From NCBI GenBank assembly GCA_036426205.1, contig CM071568.1, positions 216,582,261 to 216,646,260 of the forward strand: 64,000 nt of DNA. Reading direction: 5' to 3'. Positions within the stretch are counted from its first letter, which is position 1. Every line of letters begins with the position of its first letter. Below are positions 20,901-32,883 of the stretch, one piece after another. The position numbers were made by a program, and so were the translations under genes. A model generated the notes under the pieces. The model was not told the DNA's origin and made no database searches. It was given only the letters and a program-made list of their open reading frames with translations. This DNA comes from Ascaphus truei (lineage: Eukaryota > Chordata > Amphibia > Anura > Ascaphidae).

Positions 20901-23900
20901 CATGCCTCTACTCCCACTACAATATTGCATAACACACAACTTCGTCCTGACCTAAATCTCCCATTACTGTAATGCTCTCCAGGAGCCTAAATCTCCCCAC
21001 ATAGAAGTCGGAAAGAGAGCAGAAAAGGTGCCACTACGACAAGAGACGGAGGGAAGAGGGAATAGAAAAGGTAAGAATGTCACTGATGGCTATTTTAAAG
21101 GCAATTCGCATGCGTGATGCTACGATGAGCGTCACAGGATACCTGTGCCCATCTCTCTTTACTAGCCCAGTCATATGGCGTAATCGTGGTACCGACAGAA
21201 GCCAAGGAGTCCACGTTGCCATTCTCCACAAAATTCATCCCCACTAAGAATAAAAAGTCAGCCGGCACGGATTAAATGTATTAGACGCGTACCAGAGCCG
21301 ATCCCATACAAATATTACCATCCACTTCTTACGTCTGTCCACAGGCAGTAACCCCTGGCTTCAATTTCATATACAAAGCCTGACGGGGAGTCCTGTAACC
21401 AGTCATTACCTCCAGCCCTCCTTTAGCAAGTTCTGCTTTTGCCGGGCCCCTGTGGAATAATGCCACGGGGTTAGTGTCCACAGGGTCATTCTGTAAGTGC
21501 TTAAATTCAACAATCATCACTAGTAAAAAAAAAAAAAACAGAGGCGTGTACGAAAACCGAGCGGAGGACGGATGGGAATGGGAAGCGAGATAGCGGCTAG
21601 GAAGAGGGTTACGGCTCTGTGGCGACGCGGGAAATTTAGTCAACGTATTCCAATATAAAATCGGCGGTTCAGCATTGATACATACAATTAATCATCATTT
21701 TACACAAAGCCACTGATGATCTTTAAAGTCTGCTTGTGTCTATTCGAGGTGCCAAGCCGGTTATGAGCTCAAAATTAATTCTATTTGAAGGTGCTAGTGT
21801 CTACCAAGCGAACCACAATGAATGTGATGAATCGTAAAGTGGAGGCCTGGCACAGTGTTTGTATTGTGTGTGATCTAATCGGTAGCACCAGCATGCTATA
21901 ACCCACGTCGGCCAGTCTACTATGGATTGCACACTGCCTTAGGACAGTCTGCACGGAGATTGCCACTGAGATATGGGGAGATTATAGGCTCCAGGAGGCA
22001 TTACCAGTATTCAGAGAGATTAAGCAAAACAAGACGGTGTGTTGTCAATACTTCATGGGATGGAGCATGAACTAATTGACCTGTGTACTGTGAAAGTCTT
22101 TGTCAAATACTACAGAGCGGACTCAATACCGGACACTTTATATGCGTGCACTCCAATGACTTAGTGCGGCACCCAGGGACAGGCCAGCCCTGCTGCGGAT
22201 AGCATGATCGTAAGCACAGCCGGCTCTTCACAGTAGGTCCCAAGACAGAGTATGGGTCCCCTTGTGGTGCGTGTTGTGCTGATCCTTCCCCCTCTTCCCT
22301 GCTCTGATGTCGGGGGGCACTTGCGAGGCCCTTCTCGGCTGTGAAGGGCTGTGCCACCTGTGATGAGAGCTGCACCACATCGTGTCGCTCTGGCCCGGCA
22401 TTGCATGATTTTAGGGGGATGCTGGATGATGCGTTCAACCTGAAGCACCTTCGCCCTCTGCATTCGCATATTCATGCCAGCCTCTGAAATGTTATTGGCA
22501 TTTCAATACTTTAGCGATATCTTTTGGAACAGGGCCAATGAAATGGTGACGAAGACTAGTATATTTCAATTTTACAGACCAATCTCTATTTGCTGGTATA
22601 CCCACACAGGAGGGCTTTATCTATTAGTACTCTAATGGTGTCTCTTCTGTAAACTCTGTTTTTAAACGTGCTTCCGTTACGTTATTATTGAATTGCCTTT
22701 TGACCTTTACCGTTAAGTAGTAATAATTGATCAATAGGACCCCTTACACGTCTTGAATGTAGCGGTATTCTATCATATGTTTATATACGATGACTATCAT
22801 ATATTTTTTAACCTGATCTGTCTTTCAATTGCTTGTTAGCGCTCCGCCCTTAAGAGTGCTCCCGGGACAACAAACCGACGAACCGAAATGCGGCCAAAAA
22901 ACAAACCATGGCACCCATTGTCGCTGTAGCGTCGCCGCTATAGTAAGTGCAATAGAGACCGGCATATGTACGAAAGACACAGCACGCGAGACCAGGGGAA
23001 CGACAGAAATGCTGTAAGGGAACTACGAAGGAAGACCGCTACCTAAAATATCAAGGGGAGACGATAGGATCTAACTCGAATTGATCATACGTATGCAAAA
23101 ACGGAACAACAAAGGAGAACGTGAATTGCCTTCGACTATATTGAAGCCACCTCCCTGAATATCATTTAGCTAAAGAGTGAAAGGTCAGGGTGGTATTACC
23201 TCTGAGGATAGGAACCAGCAAACCGCCTACCGACCCACCATCCAACCGGAATGTGACCGACTCCTCTCGGTCTACACCACGACCAGACTGTCAGGCGCGG
23301 CGCTCCTCTCCCTCTTGCTTGTTTTAGTGGACTCAGCATCTCTACCTTTCCGTAAGGCTCCTTCCCACGGGCAACGTGCCTGCGTTAACCATCGACCATC
23401 CTCTTAACTCGTATACCGCTGAACATATAAGACTTCCAATTTAACGGACAGATGATCTACAAAACACTAAGAGAGCTATCAAACACAAGCACAACGCTAT
23501 CATTGCGTCTCGCACGCGGGCACGAGAGATAGCAAACTCGCGCGAAGGAGAGTCGACCGACCAAGCGTCAGACCACAACCTGAACCCGAGCAAAACTCGG
23601 TGTCCTGCAACGAGACTCCCCCAAAAGTACCGCGCTCCAATGGACTCAGACGAAAACAATACAAAACTGAGCGTACCAACCCCGAAAGGGCTCATAAACT
23701 ACGGATCTCGATAAAAAGAATTCCCCCGTAATAAAAAGTCAATAGCTCTTGACAGAAACACTTCCTAAACTAACGATCGGCAAACGCGAAACTGCGATAG
23801 AACAACAACACCAGGGGCATCACACGAACACCTTCGATAAAAACAAGTCGGGAGTCTAGACGCTGCAAAAGTCCCCGCCAAAGCGGGCCCAACACGGGGC

Positions 23901-24439
23901 GAGAATAAAAAACACAAAAGCATCGCTCACAGGTACGTTAGACCAGACCAACCTGCCCCCCACATGGTAATAGTAACAGTGACATGCCAATGGCACCCAT
24001 ACCTGCACCGCCCAAAGACATGGGGCAAGAAAGCAGAGGCGTCCTCCACCTGGTTGCGCTTAAGAACAGGAGCCGGATACCGCCGCTAGGGTGAGACGAA
24101 ACCGGGGGGGAAGCCGAGTGCTCCAGTACGAAAGCCGAATGAGAGGAGAGAGACGCAGAGGAGAGACAGACAAGCGAACCCGCAGATCAATTGAGCTACC
24201 CTGCATGAGCGAATCGACGGCTCCCACTGGAGAGAGCTTATTTCTCTGCCAGAAAATGAATAGCTTTTTAAATGAGGAAGAAAAGAAACCAGACACTAAG
24301 CAAAGAACATAGAAACGACAAGAAAAAGAACAAGATTAAAGAAAGCAGAAATGAAACTGAAAAAGAGAAACGATCAGAAAGAAAAGAAAGAACAAGAGAA
24401 ATAGCAACTAAACACAGATGACAATAGACACGTAGACAG
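14972..24439. other. Anomalous CpG-rich, repeat-free, frame-free segment
   Basis: Within 9.5 kb I find no member of the repeat families that crowd the rest of the window. CpG is frequent throughout (for example 23,441-23,700 and 18,120-18,700), unlike the CpG-poor non-transposon DNA on the right. The longest frame is 159 codons (18,109-18,588, minus) with no family signature. Long ragged T tracts occur at 19,304-19,385, and A and G tracts elsewhere. The lack of long frames argues against bacterial contamination. Very low-quality long-read sequence is the likeliest explanation. A 103-codon minus frame at 19,523-19,834 and a 104-codon one at 21,329-21,643 were examined and not recognised. Confidence 0.55.
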
Positions 24440-24640
24440 ACCAGAGACAGGACAGAGGCACACACACACACACACACACAAACACACCACACACCACACC
24501 ACACAAACACACACACACGCCACTACACACACACACACACACACAACCACCACACACAACACACCAACACACACCACACCACCACACACACAACACACAC
24601 ACACACATCACACCACACACACACACACACACACTATACT
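24440..24640. repeat. Noisy (CA)n microsatellite
   Basis: CA repeats broken every few units by missing or extra bases (CACCACAC, CAAACAC). This is typical of uncorrected long reads. The Val/Cys-rich minus-strand frames are artefacts. Confidence 0.85.
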
Positions 24641-24779
24641 GCAGTTAAGTTATGTTGTGGTTGAGGTTAAAAACAAATGTGTGACCATAAGAACCCTCCA
24701 CAGGTGGAAAGCAATTAGTTGCAAATACGAAGCGTTGTATTGCTCTTATTTCTGTCGATGTCTGTAGGCACGGTCGGCA

Positions 24780-24960
24780 ACACGATCGCTTCACCAAATC
24801 TAAGTCACCAGCAGCCTACAGCACTTCCACTGCAGAAGGATCATGGGAAATGACATGCAATTGATTGATGATGCGCACAACGGTGTCACCCTTCTGCCTC
24901 AATAACCGGATTTTAAAGCATGTGTTCACCCTTATATGTGCTCAAGCTTGCTGAGTATGT
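24780..24960 (-). mobile_element. Degraded octamer-ended block, reverse orientation
   Basis: It resembles 14,638-14,760 (CACTTCCACTGCAG, GGGAAATGACATGCAA, GTGTCACCCTTCTGCCT) but is interrupted by indels. It lies head to head with the forward block at 24,990. Confidence 0.5.
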
Positions 24961-24989
24961 GGTTCCAAGAGCTTTTGTGGCTGCTTGTG

Positions 24990-25560
24990 ACTGTGCATTT
25001 CCCATGATTCCCTGTTGGGCAGTGGAGAAGTGCATGTAGGCGGGTGCTGTGGATGACCTGTCGGGAGATAAGAGGGACGGGGTGTTGCAGACCTGCATAA
25101 GACAAGCAGTGAGTCCATACAGTGGTATTTGATTTGATTCCTTTCTGAGGAGGGTTTGTCACTTTTTTTACTGCACCATACCTTACTAACAGTTAGATTA
25201 TGGTATAGCCTCATCCCCATACGCTTCTTTTGCAATACCAGTTTAAAAATCAACCCCCACACTGATTGAGACCCCATAATTGTGAGAAACAGCTGTCCTG
25301 TGGGTGGTTTTCTGGGTATGCCACCTTACCCTGGGCTGTGCTCAAAGCTGTGACCATGCAGGCAAGCTTAAGTCCTAGTAGGGAACCATTTATAGTTAAT
25401 TTAAAAATGGTATATTGAGGCAAAAAAAGTGCTTCGATTTGACAGGCATTTCCCCATGATTCCTGCTGCAGTGGAAGGCTGTAGCTGTGGTGATAATGGG
25501 GAAAGGCGGGGGTTGCAGAACCCGTGCCTAAGACATCTGCGAGAAGCTATAAGCAGTTGT
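24990..25560 (+). repeat. Tandem hammerhead-bearing repeat (block, hammerhead unit, block)
   Basis: A degraded block at about 24,990-25,130 is followed by a unit containing GGGTTTGTCACTTTTTTTAC, the hammerhead at 25,256-25,304, CTGGGCTGTGCTCAAAGCTG, CCATGCAGGCAAGCTTAAG and a second block at about 25,430-25,560. The block-to-block period is about 440 bp. The order matches 58,810-59,175. This region is noisy, with many one-base indels. Confidence 0.65.
25256..25304 (+). ncRNA. Type I hammerhead ribozyme motif, damaged copy
   Basis: Stem I strands are CCCACA (25,256-25,261) and TGTGGG (25,299-25,304), a perfect 6-bp pairing. The conserved CTGATGA box reads CTGATTGA, with one extra T. GAA at 25,286-25,288 is followed by ACAGCTGT, which can form the minimal stem III, and the cleavage triplet GTC. 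Stem II is degraded (GACC on the left only), and one extra C follows the cleavage site. The defects are mostly single-base insertions in a noisy region, so the underlying copy may be better than the sequence shown. Confidence 0.55.
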
Positions 25561-25564
25561 ATTT

Positions 25565-25985
25565 GCTACTATATCTATATATATTATATATATTAGATGA
25601 AAGATAGAGATATTATATACTATATATACAAAAAAAAATAATAGATACAACACACACACCACACATATTATAATATAATAATATCAATCCACAACAATAT
25701 ATACTGATGACTTACTATATATGACACAATATATAGATCACATAATATACACTTATACATATTCAATATAGATATAATACTTATAGATCATATACGACTA
25801 TAGATACAATATATACGATATATTAAACATGAATATAACATATATATATAAAATATAACAAACCATATAATATAACAACATATATTAATACATACACACA
25901 CACCACCCATATATATATATATCTATTATATAATATATATATATATAATACACACACATATATACACACAATACTGTATTATATA
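25565..25985. repeat. Noisy A/T-rich microsatellite
   Basis: TATA, ATAT and ACAC words with constant irregular interruptions. It corresponds in position to the TATATA run that follows the octamer block at 59,190-59,205. Confidence 0.7.
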
Positions 25986-26306
25986 CATAAAAAAATGTAT
26001 AGACCACATTCAAAGTCATCTCTAGCTGACTATAAACCTCCTACTTCCATTTAAAATAAGCATGTGAGCCAATAACAGCAATCAAAAAGATTGTAGAAAA
26101 CATACAGTAACAGACTGGTCAGCGGGTTTGTCACCACAGGGCCCACGCTGTGGGCAACGTTCTCAACAGTGCAATGAATATTTGCACAGTTCAAATGCAT
26201 GGACTCTTGATAGCTGCAAAAGAATTTACAGATGAAATATGACTGTCTTGAAACTGAGCAACAATTATCATGTAAAGGTCTAAATGTTTCGTACTTAATA
26301 AAGTAA
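25986..26306. other. Non-coding, nothing recognised
   Basis: No motif or frame is supported. Confidence 0.4.
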
Positions 26307-27000
26307 GTGTAGCACCCTTCCCCCACCCTAAGGGAGATGGTGTGCGCTACCGAGGTATTCTGGTGCGGTGCATACCTGTGAAGGTGGGAACAGGGGCATA
26401 TGGAACTTGCGGTGCCGGTGGTGTAGGGACGGCATCAGTAAGGTTCTCAGGGTGATCTCCCTGGTTGGCCAAGCGCCTCCGCAGTGAGGACTGGTAGAGC
26501 CAGGATGGTCCACACTGGCAGCTCAGATATATGGCCCAGACAGATAGCCCACAAAGTATCATTCACGGAGTCTTTATTTACACCAATGATGTTATAGCGG
26601 CACATTCCTGGAGCAGCACCACACGGCTTGGGCCAGTAAGCCCCTCTTCAGTTCCTTTACCCCATGATAGGATAACGGGGTAAGATGCTCCGACTCCTCA
26701 GGGGGAGGGGAAAGAGACATTACATTCAGGGAGAGTGTCAGTTAAGAACCCAGGGGGGGCTTGCAACCCTGCCACTATAACCGGGCAGATGTTCGATACT
26801 GACAGCATCACATTTTGTGCATGTGACCAAGCCACGTATCCTCCACCAGGATGACACTCTCAGATTGTTGTTAGGCCCACCCCTGGATACAGTAACAGTG
26901 CGTCCAGGCTGCAACAACAAAGCTAGGCCTTCCAGAGAGAGCTTATCCTCACAGTGACTGTGCTAAAAGGACTTATACTGTTAGGGCCAAAAGAAAGATA
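26307..27000 (-). mobile_element. LTR-like segment, reverse orientation
   Basis: Read on the minus strand, the segment is non-coding and contains GTGTAAATAAAGACTCCG near 26,575, an AATAAA signal in a 3' R/U5-like setting. It ends at GGGTGCTACA (26,308), a plausible LTR end since its complement begins TGTAGCACCC. I do not see the opposite end or a target duplication, so this is a provisional call. Confidence 0.35.
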
Positions 27001-27520
27001 GTAGCCGAGAGGGACTAGGCTACATAAGAAAAAAATGGTTGATTTCTTGTTAAAACTGGAGACAATCCATAAGCAACATGACAATCACGCAAGCTCACGC
27101 CGTCACCAGCGCAGATTCACTTGTGCTTCAAAATGCAATCACACTGCAAACCATATCCTGCCTGTCTCTATCCAAGAAAACATGGCCAAAGGAAAGATTA
27201 GGCAGCGTCTCTAGTTGTCTGGAAAAAGGATTAATATCATAAAAAAAAAAGACACTTTATTAAACATACTGTCTCCCAGTTGGGGATACATATTGTATCT
27301 TACTAGATTTCTTGATTAATAAGAGACACCGAGCCTGAGGTATTTGTTCTACTAGCAACAATACATCTATAATCTCCCCCTATTACTTATTTATCTTGAA
27401 ATACTATTATTACCCAAGAGAGAAGGGGACTCATAAATATTAGTCCATCAATTTAAGGAGGAATCAGTAAAACAGGAAAATTAGTAGTAAATTCTCCCGG
27501 GTAAATGTAGAGAATATATA
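27001..27520. other. Non-coding, nothing recognised
   Basis: A/T-rich, with one A10 tract near 27,240. No gene is supported. Confidence 0.4.
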
Positions 27521-27522
27521 TA

Positions 27523-27724
27523 CAGCTCAACCCCGTTATAACGCGAATCCGCTTATAACGCGATGCAAGTGTGGCTCCAATTTTCATATTTTCTGAGATA
27601 CTTACAACACGATTAGTTGGTATCTTGAATACTTTATTGTGTACAATGCATACAATTGTACATTATTTCTAACGCAGATCCGCTGGATAACGCGATGTTA
27701 TCTTTGGACCCCAAGCACAGCGCT
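27523..27724 (+). mobile_element. Tigger-like element, left end
   Basis: It starts CAGCTCAACCCCGTTATAAC after TA, then repeats CTTATAACGCGATG twice (27,552 and a degraded copy at 27,684) and contains TTTGGACCCCAAG, as at 10,620-10,630. The right terminus is missing: the sequence runs straight into a CACTG element. Confidence 0.6.
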
Positions 27725-27726
27725 AC

Positions 27727-28122
27727 ACTGGCGACACACTTTATTCGAGCTCGGTCCCACGAATTCGGGTAACCAGCGGGTGTATTGAGGTTGTGATGTT
27801 TTCAGCACCGAGTGCATTGAGGTATTTTCAGGAGGGATTGAAGCATTTATTCCGCTGTGCTGCAATTACGGCACAGTATATATATATATAATGCTAGTTT
27901 AGAATTCATGAATTTATGCCATCTGTAGACACGCAAGCATTGCAGCCTACTAAATCCTAATCATTATCATTTAACAGATCAGCCGCCCATAGCCAGGGCC
28001 TAGAACACCAGGCTGGGAAGGCAAACGGCAACGGGGCTTGTGTCAGAGGTGAGGAGCGGCACATTCCAGGTATCTGCCAGGTACATACTGGGTGTATTTG
28101 CTCGAATAAAGTGTGTCGGTGC
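27727..28122. mobile_element. CACTG-terminated inverted-repeat element
   Basis: The left end CACTGGCGACACACTTTATT (27,727) and the right end (28,096-28,122) are inverted repeats of about 25 bp. The interior contains ACGAATTCGGGTAACC and a TA microsatellite at 27,877-27,892, and no frame. The large duplicate begins inside it at 27,952. Confidence 0.65.
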
Positions 28123-28257
28123 ACAGTATAAGGGTTATATATATATATACACAACAAAAAAAGTGTGGTTTATAGTGTGCTGTTTTGTCACTGCTAATAC
28201 ATGTCTTTTGCTATATGAGTGTTGCTGCTTTGTGCCTTCTCTATGGGAAAAAGCAGG

Positions 28258-28360
28258 GTTATATGATATATATCATATTAAATATAATATATATAATATA
28301 TAGATTAGTATATATAAATATATATATATAATATTACAGCAACCTCAGCATATAAGAACT

Positions 28361-28396
<36 letters not shown>

Positions 28397-28397
28397 A
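28258..28397. repeat. (TA)n microsatellite, copy 2
   Basis: Counterpart of 303-451 with irregular interruptions such as CATATTAAATATAA. Confidence 0.8.
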
Positions 28398-28794
28398 AAA
28401 GTATAATAGTTTCCATCTTTTTCAAAATATGCCAGTTTTTTATTTTTTTATTTTAAATCGGATAATTCATTGGGGCTCTTCATTATACATCGTGAGAAAT
28501 CTAACTGATCCCTCTATTGTGTTTTGTCTTTCTTAGAATTTCCACAATAATTTTTATCCATTACGATGCTTCTCTGGAAAGCTATTAAATCTGACTCATA
28601 ATTTTTCTCTAGCAGTCTTTGTCTAATTATACCAGAGTTGCTCAGGAAAATTTCCTCGCTGGTGCAGTTCCTTCTATGGAACTGCAGCAAATGTTAAATT
28701 CAACACTGCGGACGATACCCAGAAAATGAGTACACTCTACATTATTTCATCTAGAACATGGCCGTATTTTGTTATCAATGGGGGGAGGAAGAGC

Positions 28795-28886
28795 CGTGGA
28801 CGGTTGGCAGCTGGACAGTTAGCCGTGGCCGTTTGGAGCAGCTGGACAGTTAGCCGTGGCCGTTTTTGGCAGCTGGACAGTTAGCG
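28795..28886. repeat. 29-bp tandem repeat, copy 2, eroded
   Basis: Three recognisable GGACAGTTAG units with indels inside the TTTGGCAGCT part. Confidence 0.75.
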
Positions 28887-29244
28887 GGAAAGATGACCCA
28901 GGGAGTATGGGGGATTCTGGCCCCTTTTGGTAATGTCGATAACTGCAAGATTGACTTTACCTTAACCCTAATATTCCTAACCTTACCCATAACCCTAAAA
29001 AAAGCCTAACCATATATTCCTAACCCCTAGCCAGCCTTAACCCTGAGACAAAACAGCTGCAGCAAAATTGTCCCAAGCGGCTACACAGCCATGGCCAAAA
29101 AGCTGCCAAAAGAATTGTCTCATTACTTGCTGGTTAGAGCTTGGTAATTAAGGTGCTGCGAGACTGTGCTCATGTTGTACTAATCACAGCTATACAGGTG
29201 TTAGTGTAGTGGCTATTTAAGTAGAACTTTCCCCTTCCAGACTG

Positions 29245-30428
29245 ACCCCTACACCCAAACTCTCTTCACATCAATAACACCACAATCTTATCAACACCCC
29301 AAGCCCTTGCCTTGTTGTCATTTTTGACTCTGCCTCTCTCATTCATCCTCATATTGAGTCCCACCCAAGTATGCCGTCTCCACCTCCAAAATATCGCTAA
29401 AATATGCCCTTTATCACCCATGACGCAACTAAAATCCTAATTCACTCACATTTTGTCCCATCTGGACTTTTGGCAACTTTCCTGCTGCCTATCCCAACTC
29501 CAAATACATCCCAAATGCTGCTGCCAGACTCAGTCTACCTCACTCACTGGCCCACTCTCCTGGTCCACTACACCAAAATCCCTACACTGGCTCTATATCA
29601 TCTAGAATCAATTTAAGACCATCGCTCTGACTAGGCAAGTCCCCGCTGCATCGCGCGCTATGTAGCTAGGTGCTCTGGAAGAGAGAAGAAACACCCCTCA
29701 ATGGAGTGGGCCCGATACGGTCTTTGCGGAACTGGTGACTGAGCGCTGGCCACGCCACCCCCACGGAGTCAGCAATGAGGGAGAAACCTGGGGTGATATC
29801 TAAAGCCCCTGACCCCATCTTTCCCCCTGCAGCTCTGCACAGATCGGGGAACGAGCTGCACGCACCGCCAGCTGGCAGGCGCCGTGTGTAGCGCCGACAC
29901 CTGAGCCGTAGCCTTACAAAAGCTCTCAACAAAGCTGCCGGCCCCTTACATCTCAGCCCTCCTCTCAGACCCCCCTACAATTCTGCCCATGATATTCTCC
30001 TCTCTCCGCCTTGTTACCTCTTTCTCAATACTGCATACAAAACTTCTCTGTGTTGCCCCGTCTAGAATTCCCTATCATGTTCATCAGACTCCACCCAGCT
30101 TTCAGACATTTAAAAAAAAACTCCCTGAAAAACTCACATTTTCAAGGAAGCCTATCTTGCATCACCCTAACATCCACCACAACCCTGCTGGAACCATCTG
30201 TGCGGCTGCACCAAACTCCATGCCAACACTCCCTAACATCTTCACCCTTAAACATTAATAGGGATTAGCTGGACCATATTCTCTTTAGATTAGTAAGCTT
30301 CCGAGGGGCCCTCATTCCATTTCGCTTGTTTGCCTTAGCAATGCTGTTTATGTAAATACGAATCTGTACCCTCCATTGTACGTGCTGTGGATATGTGGTG
30401 CTTTACAGGTAAACAGCTATAATACAAC
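29245..30428 (+). mobile_element. L2/CR1-like LINE 3' end, copy 2
   Basis: Counterpart of 1,300-2,522 with more frameshifts. The Harbinger-type insert is present at the same codon (29,634-29,913). The same 3' tail words are recognisable but damaged (GATTAGTAAGC in place of GATTGTAAGC). Confidence 0.7.
29634..29913. mobile_element. PIF/Harbinger-type MITE nested in LINE, copy 2
   Basis: Same insertion site as 1,713-1,992. Its left TTA is reduced to CTA by a one-base loss. Confidence 0.6.
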
Positions 30429-31457
30429 TGTGGTTATTATAGTCAATGCTGCCCTGACAAAGCAGGCAGGGACCTGCGTAGGCAAAGAAGTGCTCAGGAG
30501 AAGGTGTCCATCTGTGCGGAATGCCATTCTCCCAGTCGCTGAACAAACCCATGTCTATTTGAACGAGACTGGCAGCACGATCCGCTCCCCCTGGTGACGA
30601 GAGTCACACCGCGGCTGGCAAAAGGAAGCCAGAGCCAGATGCTTGTAGAAGGAGATGAGACTTAGAGACTTTACCAGGCTCGAATAAGTAGCACGTTTGA
30701 CCAGTGGCACTTTTTTGTAATGTACAGAGGGGTGGTGGCACTTTTTTTCTTGCAGATAATTAAACTTATCTTGCCTTGACAATGTATTTTCAACTCCTTG
30801 AATGCCGTGTCTACCTTTACCATCAATTATGCATATACACACTTTATTACACATTGCCTTTGCGGTAAAAGCTGTTTCTATCCCATCTGGAACATCCAAC
30901 GTTGCTCGAAAGACATTCTAGCTCCCCACCCTCACCCCCCTCAAGTGATGTTCCACAACCCCAGCCACTCAGGACTGTATCGCGAGTGCACAACACAAAC
31001 TTCAGGCACCGCAGTACAGTCTGAGAAAAAGAAAAAAATATTTTTTTTCACAAGTGACTGATGTAGTTTTACTTGACTACTGATAATGCAGAATATACAC
31101 AACGTTTTCATTGCAGATATAATGCAGATATTACAAACAGATCCCACTGTAAAGTACCAGCTGGAGCAATAATCCTGCTACATCTACTAGGTGAAATACC
31201 CTTTAAATTGTGAGTTGCTTTAAAGTTGAGTCTGGTCACTGCAACTCTAGAACTGCCGCTGTGTCCTGCCCTCAGTTAGGTATGCCTTTTAAGAAACCTA
31301 GAAAGATATCTGCACGTCTGCAAACGCTTGTGATATATGTTACTGTGTGTTTTTTTTTATTTCGGCTTCAGGGCATGCATCTGTTACAGACATCTTACAT
31401 TACAAACAGCTATTAAAAGTTAGGAAAGAAAATGGTGTCGGATTAATTTATAGCAAC
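30429..31457. other. Copy-2 counterpart of 2,523-3,554; nothing recognised
   Basis: It has the same content as copy 1 with scattered indels. Confidence 0.5.
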
Positions 31458-31458
31458 G

Positions 31459-31542
31459 GTGTGTGTGTGTGTGTGTGGGTGTGTGTGTGTGGTGTGTGTG
31501 TTGTTTGGGTTGTGTGTGTGTTGTGTGTTGGTGTGTGTGTCT
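31459..31542. repeat. (TG)n microsatellite, copy 2
   Basis: Noisy TG run with GGGTGTG, GTTGTTTGGG and similar interruptions, differing from 3,555-3,621 in length and pattern. Confidence 0.85.
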
Positions 31543-32551
31543 AAATTGCGTTAGGGCTTTAGTATTTAAAAAAAAAAACATTTAGTTTACCCTTTTCTCT
31601 CATGTTGTGTTGATCATTCCCATTAACTCCATTCACTGTAATCTCTGTGCTGACAAATAAATCTAGCACCCCGTCCCAGCTGTTCTTTACACAGCTGTCT
31701 GGACAGGAGCATCATTGTACATTCCCCTCAGTTACACTGAGAGTATATTTGTTGCGGCTAAACTGCCCGTTTAGATCATTTTACACCCCATTCACTGGCT
31801 CTTGTTATATTTCATACTACACACAAATGCTTTCTGTACACAGGCCTGGACTGTTCCAGAAAGAGTTTATACATTAGATCGATCTGTGCGAACAGTGGGA
31901 TTAAAGGACTAGGAGAAGGGTTTTTGGACTTGTGCTCTCTGTTGAGGGCTATCGGCATCTTGCCAGGCCCAGTTCCCATAGTCAGAAGCTGAAACTAGAG
32001 GACGCGGTGCGCAAGCAGCCTCGGTATTGGATACAATCAACTGGTCTACGGAAACAGTGGATTAAAGATAGGAGCAAGGGGCGCTGATGTCCCATCAATA
32101 ACACCCAAGGCTCGTTATACGTAATTTGGACATTCTGAAAGTGCGATTCTGTCTGTGTCCGTGTACATACAATATTACTGTTTTCCTTGTTTGTCTCCTT
32201 GTTAACTCTTCTTAAGGGGGGAGGACGGGACTGGAAACGTTTCCAGCGAGAACCCTGGATGACGGAGAGTTAACCCACTTACGTTTCTGCCAAAATACAT
32301 TTTAGAATTTACCTGACAGGATCGGAGCTATTTTTTGCTTTTCCTCCTCATACAAACGCGGGGAAGGAATCCTGTGGACTGACCGCCGCAATCCAACAGG
32401 ATATGTAATGATTCCATTTACTAATTCGCCATTAGATTGTGCGCTTTTTGCCCTTTTAGTTTTGTACCTTGAAAAGTCAAGTACCTTAGCCTTTTAAGCA
32501 GCAAAATATGTAGCACTGCACAATTTAAAAAAAATATGTATTTATTTATTA

Positions 32552-32883
32552 CAGGATTGAAGCAGGGGGTCTCTGGAGCTGAACGGTGTTAATTTCAGCT
32601 CTGCTAACGCCTGCTTCCAGAGATACTCTGTAGGGGGTGCCGGTATCTCTGCAGCCGGGAAATGTATGCCATAATGGAAGGGAGGTTTAAATGTCCCGTA
32701 TCACGCAAGCCAATAGGAAGCGGTGATGTCATCCCTCTTGGATTCCTATTGACCATGTCACCAGGACAATTTAAACTCCACAGAGAACCGGCACCCGCTA
32801 CGGAGATATCTCTGGAAGCGAGGTGGTCCACCGGAGCTCAAATTAACACAGTTTAGATCCAGAGACCCCTTGCTTCAATCCTG
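32552..32883. mobile_element. Palindromic MITE, copy 2
   Basis: Counterpart of 4,651-4,985 with the same inverted arms and a few deletions. Confidence 0.7.

Noticed and set aside
22103..22475. Two overlapping frames (104 and 111 codons, minus) that hint at a gag-like protein
   Set aside because: No zinc knuckle, protease or RT motif was found and the region is too noisy to support a call.
14972..24439. Bacterial or other foreign contamination
   Set aside because: Composition is foreign, but there are no long frames, ribosomal genes or codon-like periodicity. Low-quality sequence fits better.
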